NCBI GenBank assembly: GCA_030835305.1
Contig: JAURPJ010000097.1
Location: forward strand, 83,664 to 147,663
From: Verrucomicrobiota bacterium
GTDB lineage: Bacteria; Verrucomicrobiota; Verrucomicrobiia; Verrucomicrobiales; Akkermansiaceae
Reading direction: 5' to 3'
Length of the DNA stretch: 64,000 nt
Shown here: positions 44,002 to 53,900 of the stretch, one piece after another
Position numbering within the stretch: the stretch's first letter is position 1
How the letters are laid out: each line of letters begins with the position of its first letter
Notes under the pieces: model-generated
What the model saw: only the letters and a program-made list of their open reading frames with translations
Database searches by the model: none
What the model was told of the DNA's origin: nothing
Made by a program: the position numbers and the translations under genes

Positions 44002-45936
44002 ATGGCAAAAAAGAAAACCACCGCTAAGAAGGCTGCCAAAAAAGCACCTGCTAAGAAAGCTCCCGCCAAGAAGGCCGCTAAGAAAGCACCTGCTAAGAAA
44101 GCTCCCGCCAAGAAGGCCGCTAAGAAAGCACCTGCTAAGAAAGCTCCCGCCAAGAAGGCCGCTAAGAAAGCCCCTGCCAAAAAAGCTACCAAGAAGCCCC
44201 CTGCCAAAAAAGCTCCCGTGAAAAAGGCACCGGCTAAGAAAGCTTCCCCCAAGAAAACGGCAAAAAAACCTGCTGCCAAAAAGGAAGCCATCAAGGCTGC
44301 CGACGCCGCTCCCGCGCCCGAGTCCAAGTCTGGCAAGAAGCCAAAAAATCGCATCGACACTCCCGAAATCCGGGAAAAGATCCGCGAACTCATCAAGCTC
44401 GCCAAAGAGCAAGAATATCTCACCTACGATGATATTCATGAGATCCTCCCCAACAACCTCATCGAAGAGGAAGATATCAAGGCCATTCTTGACCGACTCC
44501 GCCAGATGGAGTTCGAGATTATCGACGCCTCCGAGGTCGACCGCTTCAAGGATAAGAAAAAAGGAGATCTTGATTCCGAGGAAGATACCAAGGATCAAAA
44601 GCTCGACATCCTCGACGACCCCGTCCGGATGTATCTCAAGCAAATGGGCCAGGTTCCCCTTCTCACCCGCGAGCAGGAGGTTGAAATCTCCAAGCGTATC
44701 GAGGATGCTGAAATCGAGGTTCAGAAATACCTCCACCTCTTCGGCTTTACCGCAAGCGGATACCTCGCCCTCGCCGACAAACTGATGCGCGGCAAGGAAC
44801 GCTTCGACCGCGTTATTCTCGACAAAAAGATCGAAAGCCGTGAGCGCTACATGAAGGCCCTCCCAAAACTTTGCGATCAGGTTCGCACAACTCACGAGGA
44901 GACGACCGCGATCATCAAGAAACTTTCGGCAAAGGCACCTCGCGGTAAGAAGAAGCTCGAGACCACTCTATCGAAGAATCTTCAAACTATCGCCCGCCTT
45001 TACAGCCGCTTCTACTTCAAGCAAAAGGTCATCGAAGACTTCTGCGACGTCGTCGCCGAGTATCAGGAAAAGATCTGGAAGTATTCCCGCAAGAAAGGCA
45101 TCGAGGCCGAGACTGCAATCAAGGAGCTTTCCCTGGAATCCTGGCACAACGTCGAGCAATTCGAGGACACAAACAAGGATCTGCGTCTTTGGATGCGTAA
45201 GGCACTCAAGGCTAAGACTGAAATGGTCGAGGCCAACCTCCGCCTCGTCATTTCCATCGCCAAGAAATACACCAACCGTGGACTTTCATTCCTGGACCTC
45301 ATTCAGGAAGGAAATATGGGCCTCATGAAAGCGGTCGAGAAATTCGAGTATCGCCGCGGCTACAAATTCTCCACCTACGCGACCTGGTGGATCCGTCAGG
45401 CCATCACCCGCTCCATCGCCGATCAGGCCCGGACAATTCGCATCCCGGTTCACATGATCGAAACGATCAACAAGCTCATGCGCGTGCAGAAACAACTCGT
45501 GCAGGAATACGGCCGTGAACCGACCCCCGACGAGATTGCCGAGGAGATCCACCTTCCCGTCGAGCGTGTCCGTGCCGTGCTCAAGATGGCCCAGCAGCCG
45601 ATCTCACTCCAAGCTCCTGTTGGCGATTCCGACGACACCTCCTTCGGTGACTTCATCGAGGACAAATCAGCCGAAAACCCCATGGAGGAAGCTGGCTTTG
45701 CCATGCTCAAAGACAAGATCATCGAAGTCCTCGATACTCTCACCGAACGGGAGCGCGAAGTTCTTGAACAGCGCTTTGGGCTCAAGGATGGCTACTCCCG
45801 GACTCTCGAAGAAGTAGGCCGCCAATTCCAGGTCACCCGTGAGCGCATTCGTCAGATCGAAGCCAAGGCACTTCGGAAGATGCGGCACCCGACCCGGATC
45901 CGGAAGCTGGAAGGCTTCATCGAATTGCCCATGTAA
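44002..45936 (+). CDS. rpoD: Primary RNA polymerase sigma factor RpoD with histone-like N-terminal tail
   Basis: A 644-residue housekeeping sigma-70. Residues 1 to about 95 are a Lys/Ala/Pro tail of [12 protein letters not shown] repeats, like histone H1 or Hc1. Region 1.1 follows ([26 protein letters not shown]). Then come region 1.2 ([21 protein letters not shown]), region 2 ([57 protein letters not shown]), region 3 and region 4 ([15 protein letters not shown] ... [17 protein letters not shown]). The sigma part is complete. The tail probably binds nucleic acid through charge. A terminator follows the gene. Confidence 0.96.
   Translation: MAKKKTTAKKAAKKAPAKKAPAKKAAKKAPAKKAPAKKAAKKAPAKKAPAKKAAKKAPAKKATKKPPAKKAPVKKAPAKKASPKKTAKKPAAKKEAIKAADAAPAPESKSGKKPKNRIDTPEIREKIRELIKLAKEQEYLTYDDIHEILPNNLIEEEDIKAILDRLRQMEFEIIDASEVDRFKDKKKGDLDSEEDTKDQKLDILDDPVRMYLKQMGQVPLLTREQEVEISKRIEDAEIEVQKYLHLFGFTASGYLALADKLMRGKERFDRVILDKKIESRERYMKALPKLCDQVRTTHEETTAIIKKLSAKAPRGKKKLETTLSKNLQTIARLYSRFYFKQKVIEDFCDVVAEYQEKIWKYSRKKGIEAETAIKELSLESWHNVEQFEDTNKDLRLWMRKALKAKTEMVEANLRLVISIAKKYTNRGLSFLDLIQEGNMGLMKAVEKFEYRRGYKFSTYATWWIRQAITRSIADQARTIRIPVHMIETINKLMRVQKQLVQEYGREPTPDEIAEEIHLPVERVRAVLKMAQQPISLQAPVGDSDDTSFGDFIEDKSAENPMEEAGFAMLKDKIIEVLDTLTEREREVLEQRFGLKDGYSRTLEEVGRQFQVTRERIRQIEAKALRKMRHPTRIRKLEGFIELPM
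44035..44175 (+). repeat. Tandem 42-bp repeats encoding the RpoD KAP tail
   Basis: Units of 42 bp (44077-44118 and 44119-44160 are identical, flanked by near copies) encode [14 protein letters not shown]. The identity at silent positions indicates recent duplication by slippage, so copy number may vary between strains. Confidence 0.85.
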
Positions 45937-45946
45937 GGAAATTTCC

Positions 45947-45981
45947 AAAAGCCCGCCGGTTGAAACACCGCGGGCTTTTTT
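45947..45981 (+). terminator. Intrinsic terminator of rpoD
   Basis: AAAAGCCCGC (45947-45956) pairs with GCGGGCTTTT and is followed by T residues, ending at 45981, 10 bp after the rpoD stop. Confidence 0.85.
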
Positions 45982-45998
45982 GAAGTAGATATTTTCAG

Positions 45999-46385
45999 AT
46001 GCAACACAACCAGTTCGAGCACGCCGTTGCCTCCATCATTGAGAAGGAAATGCGCTTCCAACCGGGAGCCTATTTTCTGGTCAGAGAGACTCTCGACTTC
46101 ACCGTCGACCGCCTCGCAAAGGACACCAGCAACGAAAAACGTCACGTTAGTGGCCACGAACTTCTCCTTGGATTTCGCGACTACGTTCTTCAGGAATATG
46201 GACCGATGGGCGCCACCATCCTTGAGGATTGGGGGATCACCAAATGCCGTCACGTCGGAGAAATCGTCTTCCTCTTCATTGAGCACGGAGTCTTTGGAAA
46301 ACAGGACTCGGACAAACTCGAGGACTTTGACGAAGTCTACGATTTCGACGAAGCCTTTAAGGCCCCGTTTCTCGCCAACGCTTAG
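45999..46385 (+). CDS. Minf_1886-like small protein, Verrucomicrobia/Planctomycetes-restricted family
   Basis: A 128-residue acidic cytoplasmic protein. It has the pattern YFLVRETLDFTVDRL, GHELLLGFRDYVLQEYGPMGATILEDWGI and VGEIVFLFIEHGVFGK, ending in an Asp/Phe-rich tail. This agrees with the Verrucomicrobia/Planctomycetes-restricted proteins annotated as Minf_1886 family. The function is unknown. It starts just after the rpoD terminator, with AAGTAG as a weak ribosome-binding region. The assignment is from memory of the pattern. Confidence 0.65.
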   Translation: MQHNQFEHAVASIIEKEMRFQPGAYFLVRETLDFTVDRLAKDTSNEKRHVSGHELLLGFRDYVLQEYGPMGATILEDWGITKCRHVGEIVFLFIEHGVFGKQDSDKLEDFDEVYDFDEAFKAPFLANA

Positions 46386-46406
46386 CACACGGATATCCTG
46401 CCTGTC

Positions 46407-47462
46407 CTACTCATCCTTCCAGTCGCGCCAGAGCCATTTCATCATCTCCGGCAGCTTCGCGCCCGCCTCCTTTGATCCGTGAAAACACCTTCCATAGTGA
46501 AAGTGAAAGTCGTAGCCTGAATATTTGAGCGCCGCCGCCATCTGCTTGTTCGCGAGCGGCCAGTTTCCGAACTGATTATCGAGATCGTTTTCACCCGCGA
46601 GCAGGTAGGCACGGATTGGCTTCTTTTCTGTCTTCCGAACCATCGGCGGATAATTATGACCGCCCCGGATATCGACAAAAGTTCCCACCCAGATTAGAGC
46701 CTTCCGAAACGATTCCGGCTTCTCCCAACAAACCGTCCACGCACAAATCCCGCCCGAAGACCCACCCGCAATCCCGCGCATCTCCGGATCATCACTGATC
46801 TTATGATCCTTCTCCACCTCGGGCAAAATTTCCTCCAAAAGAAAACGCGCATAGGTCTCTCCCAGCGAATCATATTCCACACTCCGGTTCCTTGGCTTCT
46901 CCTTCGGTCCCTGCTTCGCAAAGCGACCGGGATTGATAAACACCCCAATCGTCACCGGCATTTCGCCACTCGCGATGAGATTGTCTATCACCGTTGTTGC
47001 TCGTAAATTCCCCTCCGGATCTGCGTGCCGAAGTCCATCCTGAAAGACCATCAACGCCGCCGGCTTCGAAGCATCATACTGGGCCGGAACATAAACCAAA
47101 TACTCCCGCTCCGTTCCCGGATAGATCTTGCTCTCATTCCAGGTGTGTTTCGTCACCTTTCCCTGCGGCACCTCCTGAACCAGCGAATCCCTAGAATACT
47201 CGTAATTCTCCACCTTCGCCGTCCCCTTTTCCAAAACCTTCTCGTCTCCATCTCGGATCGACCAATCAATCGCCTGAAAATTTTCAAAGACCTGCTTAAG
47301 TCTCCCATTCTTTAAATCACCAATTCGTTCCCCGGTTTTCTCGTTAAAGACCGATACCGCCTTCTGATTCTCCGTCACCCAATGAACCGTCAGCCCCCTC
47401 GTCCAGCTCCTCGCCGACAAACTCCCCACCCCGCACAGTAAAATCAACAAGTAACGCTTCAT
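46407..47462 (-). CDS. Exported alpha/beta-hydrolase, enterochelin-esterase-like
   Basis: A 351-residue protein from MKRYLLILLCGVGSLSA, a signal peptide. The hydrolase domain (about residues 105-350) has REYLVYVPAQYDASKPAALMVFQDG, nucleophile elbow GGSSGGICAW, a likely acid in LLAGENDLDNQFG and the catalytic His in FHYGRCFHGSKEAG. This is the esterase D/enterochelin-esterase fold (PF00756). Such proteins cut ester bonds in siderophores, feruloylated sugars or other esters. The substrate here is unknown. Longer upstream starts (to 47576) overlap the divergent prenyltransferase gene and are not used. Confidence 0.82.
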   Translation of the reverse strand: MKRYLLILLCGVGSLSARSWTRGLTVHWVTENQKAVSVFNEKTGERIGDLKNGRLKQVFENFQAIDWSIRDGDEKVLEKGTAKVENYEYSRDSLVQEVPQGKVTKHTWNESKIYPGTEREYLVYVPAQYDASKPAALMVFQDGLRHADPEGNLRATTVIDNLIASGEMPVTIGVFINPGRFAKQGPKEKPRNRSVEYDSLGETYARFLLEEILPEVEKDHKISDDPEMRGIAGGSSGGICAWTVCWEKPESFRKALIWVGTFVDIRGGHNYPPMVRKTEKKPIRAYLLAGENDLDNQFGNWPLANKQMAAALKYSGYDFHFHYGRCFHGSKEAGAKLPEMMKWLWRDWKDE

Positions 47463-47564
47463 CCCGCAAGTCTGCCTTCTGCGCACACGTTCTGACGAGC
47501 AAAGAAACCACCTCACGATTAAACTTCCAAACTCCACCCCTGCTTGCTCTTCTCCAAACCAACC

Positions 47565-48482
47565 ATGACCCGCCAAAAAGTCATAGACCTGCTCGCCATG
47601 AGCCGCTTCGCCAATCTCCCCACCGTCTGGTCAAACGGACTCCTCGGCGTCCTACTCGGCTTGACCATCTTTCGCGACTCGGCGCATCTGTGCCCGACCT
47701 GCCTCACCCTCACGGGCCTCGCCCTTTCATTCCTCTACCTCGGTGGCTGTTTTTTTAACGACTGGCACGATTTCGACTTCGATACCAAAACCCGCCCCGA
47801 CCGGCCCATCCCCTCCGGTCGCTGGTCCCGCCAAACCATCCTCATCCTCTCCATTCTCCTCATGGGAGGCGGCCTTGTTCTGAGCTTCCTCGTGAGCCTG
47901 CCCGCCGGACTCTTCGCCCTGGGCATTGTCATCTGCATCCTCGCCTACACCAAGTGGCACAAGGTCCACCCCGCCAGCTTCTTTTTCATGGCCGGGGCAC
48001 GCGCCCTTATTTATCCGACGGCTGCGCTCTCCCTCATCTCATGGGATCAGATGACCCTGACTTCCATTGACAACACCCTCGTCGTTCTCGTCGTCGGAAT
48101 CGGCCTTGGTGGATACATCCTTGGAATTTCCCTCACCGCCCGCGCCGAAACCTCCAAGGATCCCGTCAGTGATGCCCGGAAGACCTTTCCCATCCTTTGC
48201 CTTTGCGCCCCCCTCTTCTTTTTCTCCGGCCCTCTGCTCCTCACCAACGTCGGTAACGCAATACCACCGCTCGCCCTTTTTATTATCGTTATAGCGATCA
48301 TCGTGCGACAACTCCGCGCCAACCACGATGTCGGAGCTTTCGTCTCCCGGGCCCTTGCCGCAATTCCGCTTGTAGACTACCTGCTCGTCTTCGTCCTGGC
48401 CCCGCACGTCATCTTTTGGGTTCTTTGCCCGCTCCTTGCCCTTGCCGCTCTTGGACTTCAAAAAATCGCTCCCGCCACCTAG
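47565..48482 (+). CDS. UbiA-family prenyltransferase
   Basis: A 305-residue multi-pass membrane protein with about eight or nine hydrophobic helices. The first Asp-rich motif is present as NDWHDFDFDTKTRPDRPIPSG. The second motif is weaker, around TARAETSKDPVSDARKTFPI. UbiA enzymes join an isoprenyl or phytyl diphosphate to an aromatic or polar acceptor in quinone, chlorophyll or lipid synthesis. The acceptor cannot be identified from sequence, and no quinone pathway gene is adjacent. tsaD starts 1 bp after the stop, so they form an operon. Confidence 0.85.
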   Translation: MTRQKVIDLLAMSRFANLPTVWSNGLLGVLLGLTIFRDSAHLCPTCLTLTGLALSFLYLGGCFFNDWHDFDFDTKTRPDRPIPSGRWSRQTILILSILLMGGGLVLSFLVSLPAGLFALGIVICILAYTKWHKVHPASFFFMAGARALIYPTAALSLISWDQMTLTSIDNTLVVLVVGIGLGGYILGISLTARAETSKDPVSDARKTFPILCLCAPLFFFSGPLLLTNVGNAIPPLALFIIVIAIIVRQLRANHDVGAFVSRALAAIPLVDYLLVFVLAPHVIFWVLCPLLALAALGLQKIAPAT

Positions 48483-48483
48483 C

Positions 48484-49497
48484 ATGATCCTCGCCATCGA
48501 ATCTTCCTGTGACGAAACCGCAGTTGCCATCATTCGGCGGGGGGATCAAACGCCCAAACTCCTCAGTTCGCTCATCTCATCACAAATCGAGATCCATCGC
48601 GAATACGGCGGCGTCGTCCCCGAGGTCGCCTGCCGCAATCACGCCCAACGAATTCGCCCCCTCGTGCAACAAGCCCTCGATGACGCCGGAGTCACCCTCG
48701 AGGACATCACCGCTTTCGCCGCCACCCGCGGCCCCGGCCTCGCATCCTCCCTTCTCGTCGGACTCGCTTACGCCAAAGGTCTTGCCGCTTCCTCCGGAAA
48801 ACCCTTCTTCGGAATTAACCACATGGAAGGGCACCTTCTCTCGCCTTTCCTCGAAGAAGGAGCAATCCCTCCCCACCTCGGTCTTATCGTCTCCGGCGGC
48901 CATACCATGCTCATCGACGTCCAGGCGCACGGACAATACCTACTCATAGGCCGCACCATCGACGACGCCGCCGGCGAAGCCTTCGACAAAGTCGGGCGCA
49001 TGCTCAAGCTCCCCTATCCCGGTGGGCCCGAAATCGAAAAGCACGCCCGCAAAGGCGACCCAAAAGCCTTTGCCTTCCCACGCGCTCATCTCAAGGACAC
49101 GCCCTTTCATTTTTCCTTCTCCGGCCTCAAGACCGCCGTCCTTTATCAACTTCAAAAGTTCGACGATCCCCGGACACACCTCGCCGACATCTGCGCATCC
49201 TTCCAAGCTGCTGTCATCGATGCCCTCGTTATAAAAACGATCAAGGCCGCCCGCCAAACCGGCCACACCTTGATAACCCTTTCCGGAGGAGTGGCCTGTA
49301 ACCATACCCTGCAGGAAGCCCTCACCGTCGCCGCCGAAGACGTGGGCATAGGAGTGCAAACCACCCCGCCTTCGCTTACCACCGACAACGCCGGTATGAT
49401 CGCCTTCGCAGCTCTCCTCGCTTCCGAAAACCGCCCCGCCGACCCACTCGATATCGGAATTAATCCCAACCTCGCCCTCGCAACAATCCCAACGTAG
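48484..49497 (+). CDS. tsaD: tRNA N6-adenosine threonylcarbamoyltransferase TsaD
   Basis: A 337-residue ASKHA-fold enzyme that transfers threonylcarbamoyl to A37 of ANN-decoding tRNAs. It begins MILAIESSCDETAVAI and has the metal-binding motif NHMEGH (usually HxxxH), then VSGGHTMLID, TIDDAAGEAFDKVGRML, PGGPEIEKHA, FHFSFSGLKTAV and SGGVACNHTL. All expected blocks are present. Its start follows the UbiA stop by 1 bp. Its stop codon lies inside a perfect inverted repeat. Confidence 0.96.
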   Translation: MILAIESSCDETAVAIIRRGDQTPKLLSSLISSQIEIHREYGGVVPEVACRNHAQRIRPLVQQALDDAGVTLEDITAFAATRGPGLASSLLVGLAYAKGLAASSGKPFFGINHMEGHLLSPFLEEGAIPPHLGLIVSGGHTMLIDVQAHGQYLLIGRTIDDAAGEAFDKVGRMLKLPYPGGPEIEKHARKGDPKAFAFPRAHLKDTPFHFSFSGLKTAVLYQLQKFDDPRTHLADICASFQAAVIDALVIKTIKAARQTGHTLITLSGGVACNHTLQEALTVAAEDVGIGVQTTPPSLTTDNAGMIAFAALLASENRPADPLDIGINPNLALATIPT

Positions 49498-49521
49498 CCG
49501 AAAGCTGGAGCTTTCGGCTAC
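49494..49521. repeat. Perfect 13-bp inverted repeat at the tsaD stop
   Basis: GTAGCCGAAAGCT and AGCTTTCGGCTAC (49494-49506 and 49509-49521) are perfectly complementary around GG. No T-run follows, so this looks like a REP-type repeat or a stability hairpin rather than a standard intrinsic terminator. It includes the tsaD stop codon. Confidence 0.7.
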
Positions 49522-49530
49522 CTCCCCAAG

Positions 49531-50345
49531 ATGATCACCCCCATAACCATTGCCCGCTTCCTCGTCGGAAAACGCGATGGTATCGAGGAAGTCGCCACCT
49601 CAAAGGGCACCTTTTTTTGGCAGCCCTCTTCATCGTCTCCGCCAGCCTCGCCAGGAACTACGATCACCACATCCTGAGCTAGGAATCACTTTGAGTTTTC
49701 GTACCCTTCGCGACGAACTTCTTTTCATCCCTCTTCATCTTCGCCTTTGTCAAAGCGCTGGGAGGATAACGCCGCGGTGCTTTGAAATGCATCCCAACTC
49801 CCTGCTCAAACTACTTTCCCTTTCTCCGCTGCTTCGCCATGACCGCGCCTCTGGCTTGGCTTTATGGCGTTCCGGAAGAGCAAATTCACGACCGCCCTCG
49901 TTGCCACCCAATTTAACTTCGCGGTTCTTCTCCTCGTCTCTTTCTGGAGGCTTGCCCTCATGGTTCGGGTTCTCGTTGTTCTCTTCAATTTCACTCCGCT
50001 CCGAGCCTTCTGCCTCATCAGTATCTCGGCCTCGATCGAGATATTCTTTGCCACCCTAGTCAAATCCATGGACATTGTCGGCATCATGGGTGGAATGAAA
50101 CTCACCACCGCCGACAGATTCCTCTGCGAAGCCACTCAAGCCGTCACTGCAGGCTCCTTCTTACTTTTCGTTGAGCCTGCCTTCTCATCTTCTTCGCAAA
50201 GCGTAGCGAAATTCGTGCTCTGACACCTTCCGAAAACCCACCCTAAATTTCCCGCCCGACCTCGCTCGCCGCCACCTCAATCATCGCACTCTGCCTACTC
50301 GCCTCCGCCGCTCCCCAGCAAAGGCTCCGGAAAAATGTCAGAAAA
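49531..50345 (+). pseudogene. Decayed multi-pass (Yip1-like) membrane protein gene
   Basis: Several plus-strand frames line up as one former membrane protein. It starts MITPITIARFLVGKRDGIEEVA at 49531, then shifts at a T-run near 49611 into LAALFIVSASLARNYDHH. A TAG near 49680 and a TGA in ESL-stop-VFVPFATNFFSSLFIF (probably a former TGG) follow. AMTAPLAWLYGVPEEQ comes near 49840 and a long open part ATQFNFAVLLLVSFWRLALMVRVL to 50223. A weak continuation runs to about 50345. The layout (first helix, ARNYD loop, repeated hydrophobic segments) fits Yip1-type proteins, but the family name is tentative. Confidence 0.65.
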
Positions 50346-50931
50346 CGCCAACAGAGACGAGTGCGTGAGACAAACTCACGCTCCCAGACGTTCCCATCTC
50401 AATGAGAATCTTTACCCTTCTTTTTCTTGCCGCACTGTCCTCAGCCCGGGCATCCAATCCACACACTATGGCGGACATTCTGGCAGCCACCATTCACTGT
50501 GTTATGCCAGTCCCGACCTCCCGCTCGCCTTGGGGAGTGGCATCGCAGCAACCGCTATCAATGCCAAACTTCACCACTATGATCCTTTGAAGATCACAGT
50601 GCGATCTGATGCTGGATCAGAAACTATGGCAACGCTCTTGAGAACCCCGGACTGGGAACCAGTAGAAGCCCGCTACGGCAAAGCTGCTACCACCGCTCTT
50701 GAACATACCCCCAAAAGACGCACACTTTCAAGGGGCATTCTTACGGACGGCCTGACCATCAAATCAAGATTCGATGGCTAGATCTATTTTAGAAGCAATC
50801 ATCCGTGAACTCCAAACCGTCTTCACCGCACAGCACGAATTTAGATCGAATGACCGCGATATCCCAATGTCAATGCCAGGAAGCCCCTCTTGTCTTTCAG
50901 AGCGGTCACGGCTATAAGTCCACTTGAAATC
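50346..50931. other. Region with remnants of a small exported protein, no intact gene seen
   Basis: A signal-peptide-like start MRIFTLLFLAALSSARAS begins at 50402, but its frame stops at about 50590. A neighbouring frame stays open to 50781 without a recognisable domain. The two may be halves of one frameshifted gene. No promoter, RNA gene or mobile element was recognised. Confidence 0.35.
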
Positions 50932-53900
50932 ATGCGCCTGCGGAGACTTCTCGCCCGAACCAAACGTCTCGTATTCCGGGATTCGCTCGAGAGGCGACAT
51001 GAGCGAACGGCCGGAGCGCTCTCCCAAGTCTTTGCATCCTTCATTAATCATAATGGCCATGCATCGCGACGGGAACTCGAGATTGTTTATGACTTCGTCC
51101 GTAATGTTTTTCCGGATGTTGATCATGGCATCCTCGGAAAATCGCTGGAGTCCGCAGTCGCGCGTGCCCAGCCCATTGATCTGGCGCTGAAATATCTCAA
51201 GAAAAACCTAAACGCTGAACACCGGATCCCTTTCGCCCTGCAGCTCTATTCGGTCATCAGGGCTGGCGGAGATGTATTAGAGGAAAAAGAACGGTTCTCC
51301 GAAGTGATGCAAGCGATCGGAAGTCGCCAGATCGCGGAGGCCGTTCTCCGGGAACTCGGACAAATCGACGCCCCCAAAGACAGCCTCTTGACCCGGGTGG
51401 ATTTTGGCACCGATCAACCCTGTAACGTCCGCCTAAACGACAATGACTCCCCTTCCCGTTTCCGCTGTTACCAGGCTGGAGCTCTCATTCTTATTCGCAA
51501 TCTACGAAAAGACCCGCTTTGGGTCCGGGGATATCAGCTGGACCCGGATCGGCTATTGCAAATCCGACCTTCCGACGAAGTGCTCGCGGGAGGATGGCGC
51601 TTAAGCTACAACGACCTCTCCTTCTTTTTACAAGTCGAAGAAAAAGGCATTCCTCCCGCACTGTTCCTCATCAAGGAGGAAAAGGGAGTCACCTTGAGCC
51701 GAAGCAAGTCGCGCCTCGCCCTCGCAAAAATCAGCTTTGGACACCGCATCCACTTCACCCCGCTTCAGAGCGATCAATTCACCGATGGCTTGCGAAACGG
51801 ACTCGGTGCCGGAACGACTTATGAATTCGACTACCACGACATCATTCACGTCGGCGAAAAAGAACCTCTCGCGCTGGAAGCCCTAAGGCGTCTCACCCAA
51901 CAGACCGGACAGCGGTTTGTGCTTCCGGCGGGTCGCCGCAGGGTTCGTGTTTCAAATGATCCCAATCAACTCTCCGGCGACAGCTTGCTCGTCACGCCGG
52001 GACTGGCGGGCCGCTTCATCCTCGATCTGGAATTTGATCCCAAGACAGGGTTTGGGGAGATCGAAGTCATCGAGTCCACGGAAACGATTCTCGTCAACGG
52101 TCAACCAGTCAAGGAAGAGCCGTTGCCGGATGGCTCGATGATCCGTCTGAGCAACCGACAAGCCCTTCGCTGTCGTTTCTCGGACAATATCCTCGATGAG
52201 GAGCGAAATCTAGTTCGCCACCTCGAGGTCGAGAATCTCAATCACCGTTTTTGGAAAGGCGGCAAAGCCATCGACAGCCTTTCCTTCCGCCTCGATCGAG
52301 GTCAAATGATGTGCATCATCGGCCCCAGTGGAAGTGGCAAGAGTACCCTTCTCGAAATCCTGGCGGGCCAGAGGAGACCCAGAAGCGGGCAAGTCAAACT
52401 GAACGGGATTTCACTCTACGACCGTCCCAAGCGACTTGCCCCCTTGATTTCATTCATGCCACAGGAGGAGGCCTTGTCCGAGCAACTCACCGTTTTCGAA
52501 CACCTTGCTCATGCTGCGGCCATCCGTCGCCCCCATCTCTCGGTCGAGTCGATCGACAAGCGCGTGAATTTCCTCATCGGCGAGCTAGGACTGGAGAAGA
52601 CCGGACATCGCCGGGTGGGCAGCCCGGAGTCAAAACGCCTCAGCGGCGGCGAGCGCTCGCGCCTCAATGCGGGCCTCGACTTGATCGGTGGCGGCGAAAT
52701 CTTCCTTTTTGACGAACCCATCTCGGGGCTTTCCTCGAAGGATGCCGAAAACGTGGTAGATGCTCTCCACGGCTTCGCTCAAGACAAAATCGTGGTGGCA
52801 TCCCTCCACCGCCCCAGTGAGAAAGTCCTGGAAGCATTTGACACGGTCCTCCTGCTGGATCGCGGAGGCAAGATGGCCTACCTCGGACCGCCAAAGGATC
52901 TCGTGGGCTATTTCGAGCAAGCGGCAGAAGATCTCCAGATTGAGCATCAACCCAACATGCCCCCCCAGGGAGCGGACTTCGTTTTCGATATCCTCGAAAG
53001 CGCGATGCTCAAGCTTCACACTCCGGGCAAAACGCGCAGACGTTTCCAGCCCGAGTTTTGGCAGGAAAGATTTGAGAATCGCCGGGTGATGGATCATCTC
53101 TCACTTTCGCAAGCCAGCCCAAGCACCGGAGAAATAAACTTGCCCACAGCAGAGGACCAGGTCGCAGCCCCGGAACCTCCGGCTCACGGGCGTCGGCAAA
53201 AGTGGATGATTTTCAAGACCCACCTGGCAAGGGCCGCCAAATCGAAGTTCCGGCACCGGGGAACCTATAACTCCATCTTGCTGGAGGCACCTCTGCTCGC
53301 CGGCCTCATCGGTCTGACCCTGAGAGCTTCACCCGATGGCAGCTATCAGTTCCACTCAGCTCTTCACCTGCCTTCCTACCTGTTTCTGGCGGTGACTGTG
53401 GCGATGTTTTTCGGCCTCACCAACAGCGCGACCGAGGTCCTGAGAGACCGTCCGGTTTTAAGACGTGAGCGCAACTGCAGACCACACCCGATTCTTTATT
53501 TGGGTTCGAAATTTCTGGTGCTGCTTCTGACCACCGCGGTTCAGTCAGCAGTATTTATCGCTGTCGCCAACCAGATTCTTGATCTTCATTACATGTTTTG
53601 GAACCACCTCGGCTGGATGATTCTCACCGGCTGCTGCGGGACCGCGCTGGCATTGATGATCTCGGTGATCTCTCGATCCGAGCGCACTGCATTGGGCTCC
53701 ATCCCATTGATTCTCGTTCCACAAATTCTTCTCGCCGGAGCCCTCATTCCCTTTACCGAGATGAACCGCGGACTCTTCATTGGTGGCGATGAAGGACGTG
53801 ATAACGGAGGCGAACCTGTTCCATCCACCATCATGCCGCTGCGTTACGCCTTCGAAGGCAGTATCGTGAGCCAGGCCACCGCCAATCGTTTTGAAAAAAC

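Noticed and set aside
44035..44175. CRISPR-like array
   Set aside because: Repeats are in frame, have no variable spacers and encode a Lys/Ala/Pro tail, so they are coding tandem repeats.
43951..44895. Minus-strand frame rich in Gly/Phe/Leu opposite rpoD
   Set aside because: It is the reverse of the KAP repeat codons and of region 1 of sigma-70; no independent support.
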